Origin: Xiphydria camelus
Taxonomy: Eukaryota; Arthropoda; Insecta; Hymenoptera; Xiphydriidae
Assembly (NCBI GenBank): GCA_963678675.1
Contig: OY783196.1
Span: forward strand, 19,400,138-19,464,137
Direction: 5' to 3'
DNA length: 64,000 nt
Position 1 is the stretch's first letter. Each line of letters starts with the position of its first letter. This document shows, one piece after another, positions 23,028 through 35,686 of the stretch. The translations under genes and the position numbers were made by a program. Below the pieces are notes generated by a model, which was not told the origin of the DNA, did no database searches, and saw nothing but the letters and a program-made list of their open reading frames with translations.

Positions 23028-25484
23028 AGCCCGCTACAGACTATGCGCGATGCGTGATGCGCGATGCGCGATGCGTGATTTCGTGCATAGTGTGTAGGGA
23101 CTTATTCGTTAAAAATCGATTCGTAAACAACATGATTCGTGTGGTTCGCAGTGATTCGCAGTGGTTCGCAGTGGTTCGTTCTTGGCCAACTCGCTACAGA
23201 CTATGCGCGATGCGTGATGCGCGATGCGCGATGCGTGATTCGCGGCAGTTCGTGAATAGTGTGTAGGGACTTGTTCGTTAAAAATCGATTCGTAAACAGC
23301 ATGGTTCGTGTGGTTCGCAGTGATGCGCAGTGATTCGCTCTTGGAGGCGGTAAATGGACGAATATCAAAGGCTGCGCATCAACCGCTGTTTCTCGCCGAA
23401 GTACGGGCTGTGGTCATAGTTAATTTGTCCATTCTTTGTGCGCGCTATTTAGTTTACAGGAATTTTCCGGTGGTTGAGGGGCTGTAGGTAACCCTCCGCA
23501 AGTCACCTTCGGATGGCAGAGTCCGAGGCTCGTTTATGTTTCTGTTTTGAAAGTGACGGCTCTGACTTTCGAGAAAACATCACAATAAAATAATTCGCCG
23601 ACGATTTGTCGTAGGCCGGCCGATTGGCGCCGTGGGAACATAATGCTCGCGGTAGACATATCGAAGATTCACGAAACACTTTGTATTGTTATTTTTGCCT
23701 GTCCGGAAGGGACAATTTCATGGCTCTTTCTCGAAAGTACAGAGAAAGGGGAAAAACGTTCTTACTGGTTTTTTTTTCCGAACATGTGATAACCAAACAG
23801 TCGATGTATATGAACCCGTGCCCTTCGGTGCGCACCCTGAATGCCTCCACCGATATCTTTTTTTTTTATTATGGAGCAGACTCCTACGCCAAAACACCCC
23901 TTTCAAGGACCCTTGTCTTTTTCCTATAGTGAAAACTTTCGAAGCTGTAAATCTCACTTCGTGCGTTGAAATGGATGTAAAAAAATGGAAGCGATATTGT
24001 GATTAATTACGATAAGGATGAAGCAATGGAAACAGAATTTGAAAACTATTATAAGGAGGTTCGACTATCAGACGAAAACCAATTTACAGCCCTAATTTTT
24101 TTATATGATATACACGAATATTTTACACAACTAATACGAAAATTTGAGCAATATAGACCGTCTATAGACTATAGTTTCTTCGTTATTTTATTCTAAAGTT
24201 GACCACTTTTAACATATCGCCTTATGGGAGACGATTGTACTAAGGTATATTATCACTGACTCTTTAACACACATTCCGCCAACTTTAGACTTTTTGAAAG
24301 ACTAGTAATTTGACAGATGAAATATTAAGGATTATGTAAAAAATAAGTAAATTAGATTTTACCGTATGTTAGCGTGCCAACCTTACCGAAATTTCTGCAG
24401 CGATTTTTTCTATATGGTTGCAACGTAATATTATCATGAAATTCGTTTTTACTTCGCAAACCATTAGCACGCCGTATTAACGGTGAGAGACTTGGCAACA
24501 CGGCAGCGAAACAGTTGTAAAGCTGAAAGACCGAACCTTACCTGGCATCTATTCAAACTGAGCGCGAAATTTGAAAGATTCGGAACGATAAAAAAAATAT
24601 TGTCCCTAAAATCTTTATCCAAGTTGAATGATTGTTGAAACGAAATCATGTCTTTACTTATACAACTCTTTTTCTTTTTTGACAAAATTTGACTTTATAC
24701 CGGCTTTGCTGCATGCTCGCGTCATCCGCCATAGCTGGCCACTGTAGTTCACGCCTCACTGCAGCCAATATAAAATATCGCGGAGTACAACGTTGCCAAG
24801 AATACAATGAAAATTGCAATGCACAATACAAAATGTTTAAACTATAATCATATATCCATGATACTAAATTATCAATCGAATAACTGTTTTATGTCTTCAG
24901 CATTCTCTTTGAGTTGTTTTTATAGGTTTTTATAGATTATTTGTAATTTTGTATTTTTCTTTAAAATGTTGGACAAAAAGCCTCTGACGACGATTCCGGA
25001 GTCATTGACGCTCTAATAGTTCGCCATAAATTTTCCAGTATTTTATTTACTAATGATTTTCGGCATGAGCGATGCATAAAATGGGTTCATAATTCATTTA
25101 ATTATTATTCCATAACGTTTCAGATCGCTGTGAAAACCTTTTTTTCAAACACATTTTTGACTCCAAAGAAACAGTCGATCCTCCTTAATATGTATTTCAA
25201 TCATAGTATTATGTTTTTCATTTTTTCATACATAATGTACATACATAATTAGCATTGTATTCGTGGGTAGATAATTTTAGAACTGTGGTAACTTTGAAAC
25301 AATGCAAGCAGAATTGCTACGAACTGCAACGAACTGCCGCGAATCACGCACCGCGCATCGCGCATCACGCATCGCGCATAGTCTGTATGGCTCTGTTTAC
25401 GAATTGCTACGAACTACAACGAACTGCCGCGAACCACGCATCGCGCATCGCGCATCACGCATCGCGCATAGTCTGTAGCGGGCT
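23028..25484. mobile_element. Second PIF/Harbinger-like element, back to back with the first
   Basis: The left end AGCCCGCTACAGACTATGCG starts one base after the TAA shared with the preceding element. The right end is its exact inverse, GTCTGTAGCGGGCT, followed by TAA at 25485-25487. Both ends carry arrays of GCGATGCGTGAT words. The left subterminal block is duplicated with a 160-bp period (CTACAGA at 23034 and 23194), the right one with a 90-bp period (GTCTGTA at 25381 and 25471). Length is 2457 bp. The AT-richer interior has only broken frames. Compared with the first element, the TIR differs but the target and architecture agree. Confidence 0.85.
23686..24196 (+). pseudogene. Decayed reading frames inside the second Harbinger-like element
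   Basis: Two overlapping frames follow each other. The first ends with LTSCVEMDVKKWKRYCD at about 24003. The second, shifted, contains METEFENYYKEVRLSDENQF and continues to 24196. Their amino-acid make-up looks more like real protein than the flanking DNA does, and they lie in the element's interior, so they may be a frameshifted remnant of an element-encoded protein. No conserved domain is recognisable. This is inference from composition and position. Confidence 0.25.
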
Positions 25485-25487
25485 TAA

Positions 25488-28400
25488 TGGAAACAGGGTT
25501 AGGTTGGACGATAGGGTGCATCGGGCGCATTTGCAAGCTCGTTGCGCGAGAACCCCCTCGAGTTCGGTGGACACGCCCATGGAATTGTTTTCGTTCGGGC
25601 ACTCGATTGGCTGGGTGCCTCGCGGGTTGACATTGAAGTCTTGAATGGAAGGGCATCTGATTCAGCGCGTATCGCCTAACTGCGCAAAATATAAGCGAAC
25701 AACATCCACAGTGTGTGAGCCGGGTGGCGGGGGCGTGTGGAGTGCTCGTGAGTCGTGCTCAGCTGCACGCGTTGGCTCACGCACGTTTGGCGCGAAACAC
25801 GGCCGAGACTCGTAAACACCGTGAGGATCGTTTCTGCATCCCTACCTCACCGGGAATTTACGAACGAACCATAGACGACACGAATTCGAGCGTCTAAAGA
25901 TCGCGCTGACACGTACTCTTTTGCGCAGCCGTCGTGTCATATGTGTGAAGTTAGCCCCTTCTTTTTTGAAAATTCAGTTTTGAAAATTTGTATTGTATTG
26001 TACTCAGTTTGTACTACATTGTACCGCAAAGAAAATCTCAATATATATACTCAATGAGAAAATTTGAAAAATCACTTTTTAGTACTACATAGGGCTCTTT
26101 TTTTAAAGTTGAATATTTTCACGTATTCCAAATTATACTATTTATATGGAATATTGTATCATTGAAATACTTCATACTCTAATGGATTATTTTCCACAGA
26201 AAATTAAAAAAAAACAGGAAAATCTCCAGCCCCCCCTTTTTTTTGGAAGTGATATTTTTTAAAGAAGCGTCCGACGTAAGCATCGTGTCGGGGCATTTCG
26301 CGTTGCCCAGATATTTCTCTAGTCTCCGGAAATAAAATCGGAAGAAGGGTCTAGCGGGTGGTCGATAGTCACTAGCCTTTAATTCGTCCAAAAACTTAAT
26401 ATCCCCAATTATACGATTCCATACTCGTTTATCTAATCGCAAGACATTATTCGTCACTCATAACGCGAGACACCATTCGTTACCGATAACGGAAGACACG
26501 GACGAGACACATTACCCCATACAGAACTAGATTCGAGTGTTGAATATGACGCATACGAGGAAATCCCGGAATTCAAGGCCAACCTGGCGTTGTCTGGAAA
26601 TAGCCGAATTCGAGCGGGAAAGGGAATACGGCGAATAGTCCGTCTGTTTCGCGGAACGAGCATTGAGTAAACACTGTGCCAGTCATCGCGCATAATAAAC
26701 TGTGGCGCCAGATAGAAAACACGTGTGCGAGAGGACGCGATTCGTCGAGCGTCCCTCCCTTCGATCGCTCGAACGCGTTCGCCGCCGAATTTGTATGTGG
26801 TCGTGGCGCGCGAAGATATCGTCACTTCGCACCGGTACGAGACGGACTTCGGGGGGCCGTGAAGGGGCGCGGGGTTCGTGGGATGTTTTGTCGAATTTAT
26901 TAATATTAATGTTGACAGTTTTGCGATGCTAATAATAGTAGACTGCGTCGGCACAAGGCCGTCTCAGAGTCGATGCGTATTTCGTTATGTTTGACTGGGG
27001 CATGTGGGATTATTTGTTTTTGAGCGTGAGGTTGGCGCGAAAACGAATGTTCGAGTGAGTAAATTTCTCTCTTTCTATAATGAGAGAAGGAGAGAGAGAG
27101 AGATAATGCTTTCTCTCGAGTTGTAATCATTCTATTCTGCAGGATTAAAAGAACGTGAAAGTCGACAATTGACACTATCGAAAAAATAAGTATATTCATG
27201 TTTTTCGTGGAAGAGAGGGAGGGTGTTAAGAATGTAGTTTTAATAACAATATATCATCACTTCAAGTATGGAAATCGAAGGAACGTAAATTTTCCCCTCC
27301 AATTCGTTCCTCTCGCCATTTAAAGCGAACTATGAGACAAACAAATCTCGCTATTTTTAATACCGGTCAGTAATAAATTAAATTCTACATCAGTTTCACC
27401 AACGTCACAATGGTCCATTCGCGCGAGTAAATGACCGTGCGTATCTGCATCCTTGTACGATTTGCCGACGCGTCCCGCAGTCGTCAGTGAGATGATGCAA
27501 TTGCCGCTCGCACGTGTGTGCGTCCCATTTCGAGCTACTACAATCTGACATTTCTGCAAGTCGTCGAGTCGGCTCATCGATTGGATAAATGTCATACGCT
27601 GAGCGGAAGGACGAGATACGCATGCACGAGCGGCTCGGTGATCGGTTGGCACGGTCGATCGATGCATTCGTTGATTGTGGGAGGGCGGAAGGGAGAGGGG
27701 AGTGTTATCGTCGACGTATCGCGCATCCAATTACGATCGCATAATTTCTTCGGTGCCTGATATGACAATTGAGGCAATTAAGATATTCGGCAGTCGTAAT
27801 TGGATACCTACACGATAAATAACAGTGGTAGATTCCATATTTTTTTTTATCAATTCATAATTGGAGCTCGGACGAGAAGAACGTGAGTCGAGTAGTAGGT
27901 ATGGTGGTGCGGAAGCATTTGCATATCGCCTCAACCGGAGTATCACGGCACCTTCCGGCGTATCTAATCAATTTCTAATTATTAACAGATGCGTAGGTAC
28001 TTGGACATTTCTATCGGGTAAAATACAAAGCGTGTATCCGATGTAAATTTTGCAATATTTGCTTCGCGCAAATAGTACGGTATTTTTGCGTCGTTCACCG
28101 AAATGCGGAAGAAGCGTGTACGACGCGCTCAAGCAGCTCTCGAGATTTCGCCTAAGAATATGTCGGTCTAAGCTGAAGCGCCGGAGCGGTTGAACGTTGC
28201 GTAAATACAAAACTCGTTCGTCGAGGACTAGCCGCGGGCCGCGTCGCTTAGCTGACGATGTTGCGGTAGTGACCGATCGAATGATCGTGGGAGGGTTTTT
28301 CGAGGATCGCCTCGGCTCTCGAGAGACTCGGAAGTTCCCTCTCCAGAGGACGCGCCAAGGTTAGATAATCTTCCCCCCCTCGCTGCTCCCTCTCTTCTTC

Positions 28401-31400
28401 TTTCCTCCACAACGAGACACATAGGAACGCATACTTTATTATCCTGCGAACCTGTTTCCACCTCCTCTCTCTTCCACCCCTCGCTTCCCTCGTTGCTCGC
28501 CATGATAATAAAGCACGGCCTATCCTCGAAACCGGTTTGCGAATGTAAATTCGGTCGTAAAATATTTTTGACGCCGTCCTATCGGATAGGTAGGTAACTC
28601 GCCGGTTTCTTTCATTTCTTTTTGGTCGCGCATCACGGAGGGCCTCGTGTTCGGCGCTCTGTGGGCTGTCGAAAAGGGAAGGAAAGGGGGAGGAATACGT
28701 TTTCATTGTGGATTGGTAGAGAGAGGAAACGGATTAGAAGGGGAGAACGCCTCGCCCGTGAGTGCGAGACTATCGGTTTCGCATAGAGCATTGAGAACTG
28801 AGCAGGGGGTGCATCGACCAAAGTACGAAAGAAATTGGGTTCGCGAGGCATCGCTAAAAAAAAGTCAATTTACCGCATCGAATAAGCCGTATCGAAGGCG
28901 GGAATCGATGTTTCTTCCCTCGCCGACGGAACTCGCTTGTTTTTTTATTGTGTACGATTTTCAAACGCCCATTGTTGCGACGTAAGCATCGTGAATTAGC
29001 GGGAGGAAAAGAAAGGCGTGGCATGCATGTACACATGACGCGTCACACTGAAAATAAAACGGTACATCGTCGTCACGTCGAGTTCCGCGCGCTGCACGTA
29101 CTGCCGTCCGCCGGCGAAGAGGAACGAACCTCGAAAAAAATTGAGCATTCTATTTCGACGAAGAAGCTCTTTGAAGCGACCGCCCCAGCGCCGCCTAATT
29201 TACGTTTACACACACGTGTGGTCTAAAAGTCAAAGCATCGTTTCGGCTTATCGCGAAATATTTGGATACTAAATTGTCAGGAACGTGCGTCGCAGTTTTT
29301 TGCCACGCGTATCGTATTTATAACAACAGAGGTGAGAGGGAGAAAGATAGCCAAGCTCGCCGGGGCGTTGCATAACGATTGTTTTTTCTCGGACGTAATG
29401 CCTACATTGAATACGGCGTAATACACGCGCAACTGGGCCCTATACTCGCGTGTTATTTTCGTGACCTTCGCGCGACATTGCTGAAAATAACTAATGCGGG
29501 CGGCGATAGGAACACTCCGCGCGACTCGAGGCCAAGGTGAAGGCCAGGCTCTCCCTCCTCCGCTCTACCCGCAGCGTCATTCGCGTAGCGATAACAATAC
29601 CGTTCGTCCCCGCCTTCCCAACCCGTTTCTCTTCCGACACGACTCCCTTGCAGCCATTACCATTGTACCCGGCTCCCACCAGTGCGTGTCGCCTACATCG
29701 TCAAAACATTCGATTCCACGGTTCGTTATTTCGTGCAACGCGCGATGGTAATAGGCCGTGCCGTTGCTCGACTGAAAACTACCAGCAGACACGTTCCCGA
29801 CGAGAGTCGAGAGCGGAATGAGACGCCCGGAGCCTCTGGCTCCGCGCGGCCAGTGCCGTTCGCATCCCGATGTTCGCCGACGAGTCCCGAAGAGATTACG
29901 GCAAACCTGTTACATATGGTTACCCTGCATACTCGAGCTGAGACTCTTCGGATCGGCTAGACCGAGACGTCACCGTGTGTTTAGGGGGGTGTATGGCGGC
30001 CTCTCGTGTGATTTGGAACTGGACTGTGCTTTCAGCACTTCTCGCAATATAAAATACACTCTCTGCTAATTGGGAATACCGGAAGTCACACTTCTTAACC
30101 GCGCTGCTAGGATAGGAGCGAATTTTTCAGTTTTTACGTCAATTTGGAAGGTCCGTCTTACACGTCGGATATAAAAAATGACGTAAAATTTTACTTCTGA
30201 TGCAGCGATTCACCGGACCGCGAGTAGGTAAAACCTGATATCTCCGACGTAATATTTGCCAACAACATCGTACTGTCGGTCGTGGAACGAAACGCATAAC
30301 GATCGCATCCGCGGGGCCACGCAACCGAGGCAAGGCCAAAGCGCGGGAAAATAACAAATCCATAAATGCGAGTCGGAGGGTTCGAGCGAGCGCGTCTCTT
30401 CCATATCGAGCCCAGGTCGGGCTGACGGTTTAATGGCAGACGTCAGCCACTGCCGACGTTTCAATTTTAGGCCCACTCCACCCTTTCGCCGTCTTTTCGT
30501 CTCGCCTGCGCGCATTCGCAAGTGCCGCAATATATACATATGCGTATCGACAAGTATTTTCCTCGGGAAATGCTTAGTCGAGCATGACTGCCACTGCCGA
30601 GTATCGTGGAATATATTGGGATTCAACGTATTTGGCGAGAAACCCTCTCCACTCTCCCTCCATTCCCCGAAATGCGTCGAGTGTCGAACCCTGGCGAATG
30701 ACGTGCGCGCGGGCGGCGTATACGGATTTTTCTTGCAAAGCAAACATATTTCTGCTCTCGTGCAAAACACGTCGGGGGAGAAACTTTTCTTTTCTCCTCG
30801 CGCTATGTTTGCGCTTAGGGGTATCTCGGAGATTTCCGTGCGTTGCGCGAAGACGTATTTATTCGTGCCTTATTATTCCTCGTCGACTCGTAGGCGACGT
30901 TATACGGCGTTGGGAGTTATACGCGTATATGTAGATGCGTAACGGATTCGATCGCCTGCGGGAAATTTTTATGAGCGTCGGCGAAGAGGAAACGCGCAGC
31001 GATCGGTGCGAGATAAGCGCTTCGTCGCGGCGCGTGCAGTCGTAATCTATCGATATCAAATTTGTTCGGATGGCTTATAAAGTTTTTTTTTTATAGTGGA
31101 TGCGGGATAAAATAGTCGTAATCGGACAGTTTCGCTCATGGGTTTTTCTAACGAGTAATGCCGCCCCGTCACGTGCGACTCGCTGCGTATGTGTGGGGCA
31201 GATGCGTATACACTGTGATCATGGTATAGAAATATATAGCACCACGTATCCTGGCGCGCGCGAGTTTCCCTCCCGCGAGGGAGGTTATCGAGCGGCGGGG
31301 ACAGGAAACGAGAGGGGATATGAATCACGAGGAACTTACCGCGGCTTCTTTTTTTTTCCGTTCGCAACCCTTCCGTGGAAGTCCTTTAACAATGCCTCTT

Positions 31401-31417
31401 CTTTTTCCTCGTTACAG
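25488..31417. other. No recognisable gene up to the exon at 31418
   Basis: This stretch is CpG-rich with many overlapping open frames, the longest about 166-186 codons and opposed on the two strands. Isolated donor-like sites occur (GTGAGT at 27055 and 28758) without convincing partners. I interpret it as the 3' part of a long intron. Confidence 0.45.
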
Positions 31418-31514
31418 ACAAAGCTGCGGCGCGAACGGCATCTTCTCTCGTCGACAGGACTTCAGCGCCTTCAACAGTCTGCCCAGGACCAAGCTGAATT
31501 CCTACCACATCAAG
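31418..31514 (+). CDS. Internal coding exon of the unidentified gene
   Basis: This is a 97-nt exon with excellent signals. The acceptor is preceded by CCTCTTCTTTTTCCTCGTTA and ends in CAG at 31417. The donor is CAAG/GTAAGTG at 31515. After one base that completes a codon, the frame reads QSCGANGIFSRRQDFSAF and then NSLPRTKLNSYHIK, ending on a codon boundary. Codon choice is C/G-rich at third positions, unlike the flanking intron. The incoming phase fits the exons ending at 7018 and 8172. The peptide is polar and basic with an SLPRTK motif that resembles a kinase or 14-3-3 type site; that is only suggestive. I do not recognise the family. The next exon must begin in phase 0. Confidence 0.65.
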
Positions 31515-31601
31515 GTAAGTGACAACGCCCCATAAACGGTGAATATATTTTGCTGTATCGAAAAATGATTATGATTCTATGTACGTTACGATTCGCCAAT
31601 A

Positions 31602-31842
31602 CACTGAGAGAAAAATGTAGTAAAATCAACTAAACGTTTATTTGCATATTGCTGTCTAAATATTTTATTGGCTCAGTTAATATTTTTTGTTCCAATAAAA
31701 TATTTTTCTCAAACAACTATATCAACTTGAGCCAATAAAATATTTAATTGGGACAAACAAGTATTACTTGAATGAGCCAATGAAATATTTAGCTAGTAAT
31801 ATACAGATAAAGTTTAGTTGAATCTATTACATTTTTCTCAGT
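31602..31842. mobile_element. CAC-N-GAG MITE, 241 bp
   Basis: The ends CACTGAGAGAAAAATGTAGT and its inverse (ATTACATTTTTCTCAGT) match family A for about 25 bp. The interior is different: it is a palindrome of CAATAAAATATTT and GAGCCAATAAAATATT words. TA lies outside both ends. It sits only about 90 bp after the exon donor at 31515. Confidence 0.8.
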
Positions 31843-31865
31843 ATACCAATTTTCTGGTTAGCTTT

Positions 31866-32061
31866 CCAGACAAAACAATCCGAAAAGTTATCTTAAAGTC
31901 ATCCCCCCGTAGGCAATCTGATGTCTCACTTTTTGTTAACTTAGATTTCATATTATCCGAAAGATGACTGTTGGATAACTCGGGATTTAAGTTACCATAA
32001 AGTCAGATATTAGACTGCCTATGGATAACTAAAGGACAGCTTTCTGGCTTGTGTTGTCTGG
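31866..32061. mobile_element. Palindromic MITE, about 196 bp
   Basis: The ends CCAGACAAAACAA and TTGTGTTGTCTGG are inverted. Longer diverged arms pair CCGTAGGCAATCTGATGTCT with AGATATTAGACTGCCTATGG in inverse orientation. It begins 23 bp after the preceding MITE. No coding frame is present. Confidence 0.65.
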
Positions 32062-32620
32062 GTTATATAACGAATGTGGATAAATACCAACGCGTGTACC
32101 TATCTATGTACGTGGAAAAAACTAATAACTATCGATACGTCCCACGCACGTGATTACTTCAAATCGACAAATTACGATCCGACGCATGAGGTCTCTTTTT
32201 TCTTTTTCTTATACCGACGTCACACACATGAGCGTATTCGTAAAGCGCCTTTGCCACGACCGCCCATGGGCGTAGGTACGCGCATCCGCAGCCGATATCT
32301 CGCGCGTAAGAGCGTCGTAACATCTGAAAAAAGAACTACGCGTGGGCGTACGCATTACTCCGGTCGAGGAGTGTGTTTACATAAATTTTTTTTTATCCGC
32401 GACACGCCGTGCGCCACGTCGGTGATGCAATTGTCGAGTGCGGAGTCGTGTCAACATGTTTGCGACGGGTCGCCGTCGCCGCCGCCGCCGCCGCCAACCA
32501 ATCGCGTTGATTAGCGGCTCCGAAACGGGAGGGAGATGCGGTTATTTGGGAGAGGGTTCGCGGCCAATTGGTCCAATTTTTATAAGCGGGAACTTTTTCC
32601 CATCGCGGAACTTTTGTCAG

Positions 32621-32761
32621 CGGCGATATATCGCGCCGCGCGAGGTGACTGTGCGTCGCGGGCGTTGCGTGACACGCGTTTTCGTGGACGAGGATCTCTA
32701 TCGTTCCGAAAGAGTTCGCAAGTGCTGTCAACGTTTCGCTAATGTGCACACCGTTGAATGA
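32621..32761 (+). CDS. Candidate terminal exon (phase 0), weak
   Basis: An acceptor CTTTTGTCAG ends at 32620. It is followed, in the phase required by the exon ending at 31514, by 46 open codons (starting RRYIAPREV) and a TGA at 32759. An AATAAA lies at about 33153. If used, the protein would be only about 86 residues and basic, with a CC pair near the end. The region is CpG-rich, where open frames arise easily, and the pyrimidine tract is modest, so this is only a candidate. Confidence 0.18.
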   Translation, partial: RRYIAPREVTVRRGRCVTRVFVDEDLYRSERVRKCCQRFANVHTVE

Positions 32762-35393
32762 TATAAATTTGCAAAATTCGGAGAACTCTTGAGAGGAGGG
32801 AGTAAGGAGAGAGAGAGAGACGTCACGAATTCGATCTTAACATTAAAAAGTTTTCGTATTTTTTAATTTAATTTGTTTATTTTATTTACATATTCAATAA
32901 GAAATGAAAAAGAAACAGTTTGAAAAAATAATTATTCATAAAGTTCTAAGTGCATTTTTTCTCTACAAGATTGTGACGTCATTGAAAAGGCAGAGAGATG
33001 CACTTATGCCGAGAAACGAGTGCAACGGGAGATACACAGAAAACAAAACTGAAACCTTGAAAACCTTGACATTTTTTCATGTAGTCTGGATCATGACGTA
33101 GCTGCATTTTTAAATATCGTTTTCTAGCTTAGATAAGGTGGAAGATTAAAAATAAAAAAATACGGGGTAGGTAAATAATTTTGTCCAAATTTTTCGAATC
33201 TGTAATAAAAGAAATTAGTCTTAAAACCCCGAATTGCGCGCAATAGCTATTCGGTAAGGGCGACGCATGAAACGAAGGAAACTGTGAAGGTAAACTAAGC
33301 GTCCATCCCCTGCGGCGGCGGGCTTTTTCGTCGCACAAGTGCAGTAGCGCCGTAACACTGTCGTCCTACCCCAAATACGCAGAAAATCAATACCGTCCCC
33401 TATGCAGTTTCGCTGCGGAAGGGAGCACTTGCACTCACGCAGTTCCTCTTCCTCCTGGCTTACATCGGCCTCTTACTTCTTGTGCGGCGGTTCGCGGGAT
33501 GTATAGTACCAGTAAAAAATTTCGGCGTGGATCGTGAAAAATATCGTTTGCAATTTTTTGTCAGAGAAAATTGGTCGAATCACGGCTTTCAAAATTAATC
33601 TAACATGGATTTCGAACATTTCGTGTTGAAATCGTGGATGATATTCGTATCTGGATGTCTGTATACGGTTCGATTCTACCTGGAACCGAATAATTAAGGG
33701 AATTGTTCGGTCACGTAGGAATATTCTTTACTGCTTATATAGGTTTATTGCGTCCAGGGGCGCCGTTAGTCGATATATGCGAACACAGGGAAAAAACGAG
33801 CTGGCGTCGCTCGGTTCGGCGTGTCCAATGGTGACTTTACACGGCATAGTGCGTGAGGCGTTACCGACAATGGGGTGCGAAGAGTGAAACGTAGTAGGTT
33901 GGGTTTCCGGGAATTCACGGTTATGGAAAATCTGACTGTAATAGAACGCGATGCGTTACGACCGAGCGTTATCGCATTGGTCGCGGGTTATCGTTTATAA
34001 TATCCCGAGTATTTCTCATTCAATTTACGTACTTTTCCCCGTATTCTTTTGTAATTCTCAATGTCTATCATTGCCACGTTCACGAGTGAAACGCGCCTCG
34101 TTGGTAGTCCAGCTACACGAGTAGCGATTCGGTGGGACGCTCTACGAATAACGTCGCCTGTCGATTTCCCAGGCATCGCTTTCGCATCGGCGAAATTCGA
34201 CGGATTTGCTTTTTTTCCCGCGCATAATTCTGCGTAGCTACCGGCCTATAATGCTTTATCCGGGATCGACGAAAGCGGGAGAGAGGGAGGGCGGTCCCTC
34301 GCTGCTGGATACGCATGCAGAACGACTCTGCGCGATGCACGGGGATGAAATATTCCTAACCCTCCTCCGAGCATCCGACGCTCTACCCTCTCGTGCGTTC
34401 CATGGCAACGTGACGCAACAACGGGAGCATTTGAAAAGGGGTGGCACACGCCGGGACCCTCGCGATGCGAATTGCAAAATGCAAGGGTTGCCCTTCGCGC
34501 AATGAATACCGATGCAGCCATTGCCGCGCGCGCGGTCCCTCTCCCTTAAAACCGGGATTTTCAACGTGAATTGGAAATCGTGACGATGGCGACCAAGTTA
34601 AAGGCAGAGGCACGGGGTTGCGTGTGTAAACTCCGATTTTGCATCGCGCCGAAAGGGGGAGAAAAATTCAAAGTCCGCTACTTTCCCGTATACATATAAA
34701 TATATGAATGCCTTTAGACGAAACAAAAGAAAAATCAGAGGCGGAATATCCGTTTTCTCTCTTCCTATATATATAAATCTTGCTCGCGCGTGGGATTATT
34801 ATTTTTACGGTGAGACTTTCCCGGCGTCGGGGCGAGGGCGAGAGGGGTCGGTGGTAGCGAGCGCTGAATAAGCAATGGAATTTTTAACGTCTGGTCGATC
34901 CGAAAACTTTGACGGCGCGCGAGCACCGGGGTGGGAATGTGAGAGGGTTGCGGCGCGCTTCCCCAGGATCAAAGCGAGGAGCGACTTGGAACATATTGCA
35001 AGCGCCTCGCGCGCACGCGCGCGCGAACTTCGTGCCGTGCTTGACGCCACCACCGCGTCGGATTTACGAATGCCGGAAGTCATTAAAGAGACCGTGGCGT
35101 GTACCGCCACCGTAACTTCGCGGGTCGAGTCGCGAAGGCGAGGAGCGGCCTCTGACGCTGTCTCGTCGTCGTCGTTATCGACTTTATCGCGCGAGAGTTC
35201 TCCCTGGGATCGTGGGTTTACGGGGGAATAACGAATTGTCTCAGAGTTCACTTAATGGCGCGTTTCAAATACTATAAATATTTGTACGTGAATTAGGTAG
35301 GGGGAAGGGGGGTGGCTAAAAGTGTCGCGGGGTAAAAAGTACCATTCGGCTAGTCTTAAACAATAAATGACTATTTGATAATTGTGTTATGTA
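32762..35393. other. No recognisable gene
   Basis: Only short or two-strand frames are found. The frame 34875-35231 (118 codons, ATG) has no motif and overlaps a longer frame on the other strand. Nothing else stands out. Confidence 0.45.
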
Positions 35394-35686
35394 CACTGGG
35401 ATAAATAATTGTCGATACCAAAAAGTGTGTTTCTTCGATCAAAAACATGATATAATTCCAGGATCAAGCTGTAGTTTTCTTGGTGCAAGGAAAATATTTT
35501 ATAGGCTCGAGTAATTCGCAGAATCATTTTTTTCACACGGGAAGAATTTCTCGTCCCAACGAAGATATTCTTGGTTAAAGAATATAGATTCTTCGATCGA
35601 GAATCTGTATTCTTAAAAATGTTTAAAATCTTATGTTCCTGATTCAAGTAACATTTATTTGACAGCAGCAATTATTTCTCTCAGTG
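35394..35686. mobile_element. CAC-N-GAG MITE, 293 bp
   Basis: Inverted ends CACTGGGATAAATAATTG and CAATTATTTCTCTCAGTG lie inside TA on both sides. The interior is AT-rich with TTCTTCGATC and GATCGAGAAT words and unlike the other members. No coding frame. Confidence 0.7.

Noticed and set aside
26940..27054. Open + strand stretch MFDWGMWDYLFLSVRLA ending at GTGAGT (27055)
   Set aside because: The upstream boundary is a stop codon with no usable acceptor or promoter; likely a chance frame beside a chance donor.
30210..30942. 169-codon (+) and 186-codon (-) overlapping frames
   Set aside because: Mirror-image frames in GC-rich DNA without recognisable domains, and inside the inferred intron.
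34875..35231. 118-codon ATG frame on the + strand
   Set aside because: It overlaps a 148-codon frame on the other strand in very CpG-rich DNA, with no motif, splice site or promoter; composition explains both.
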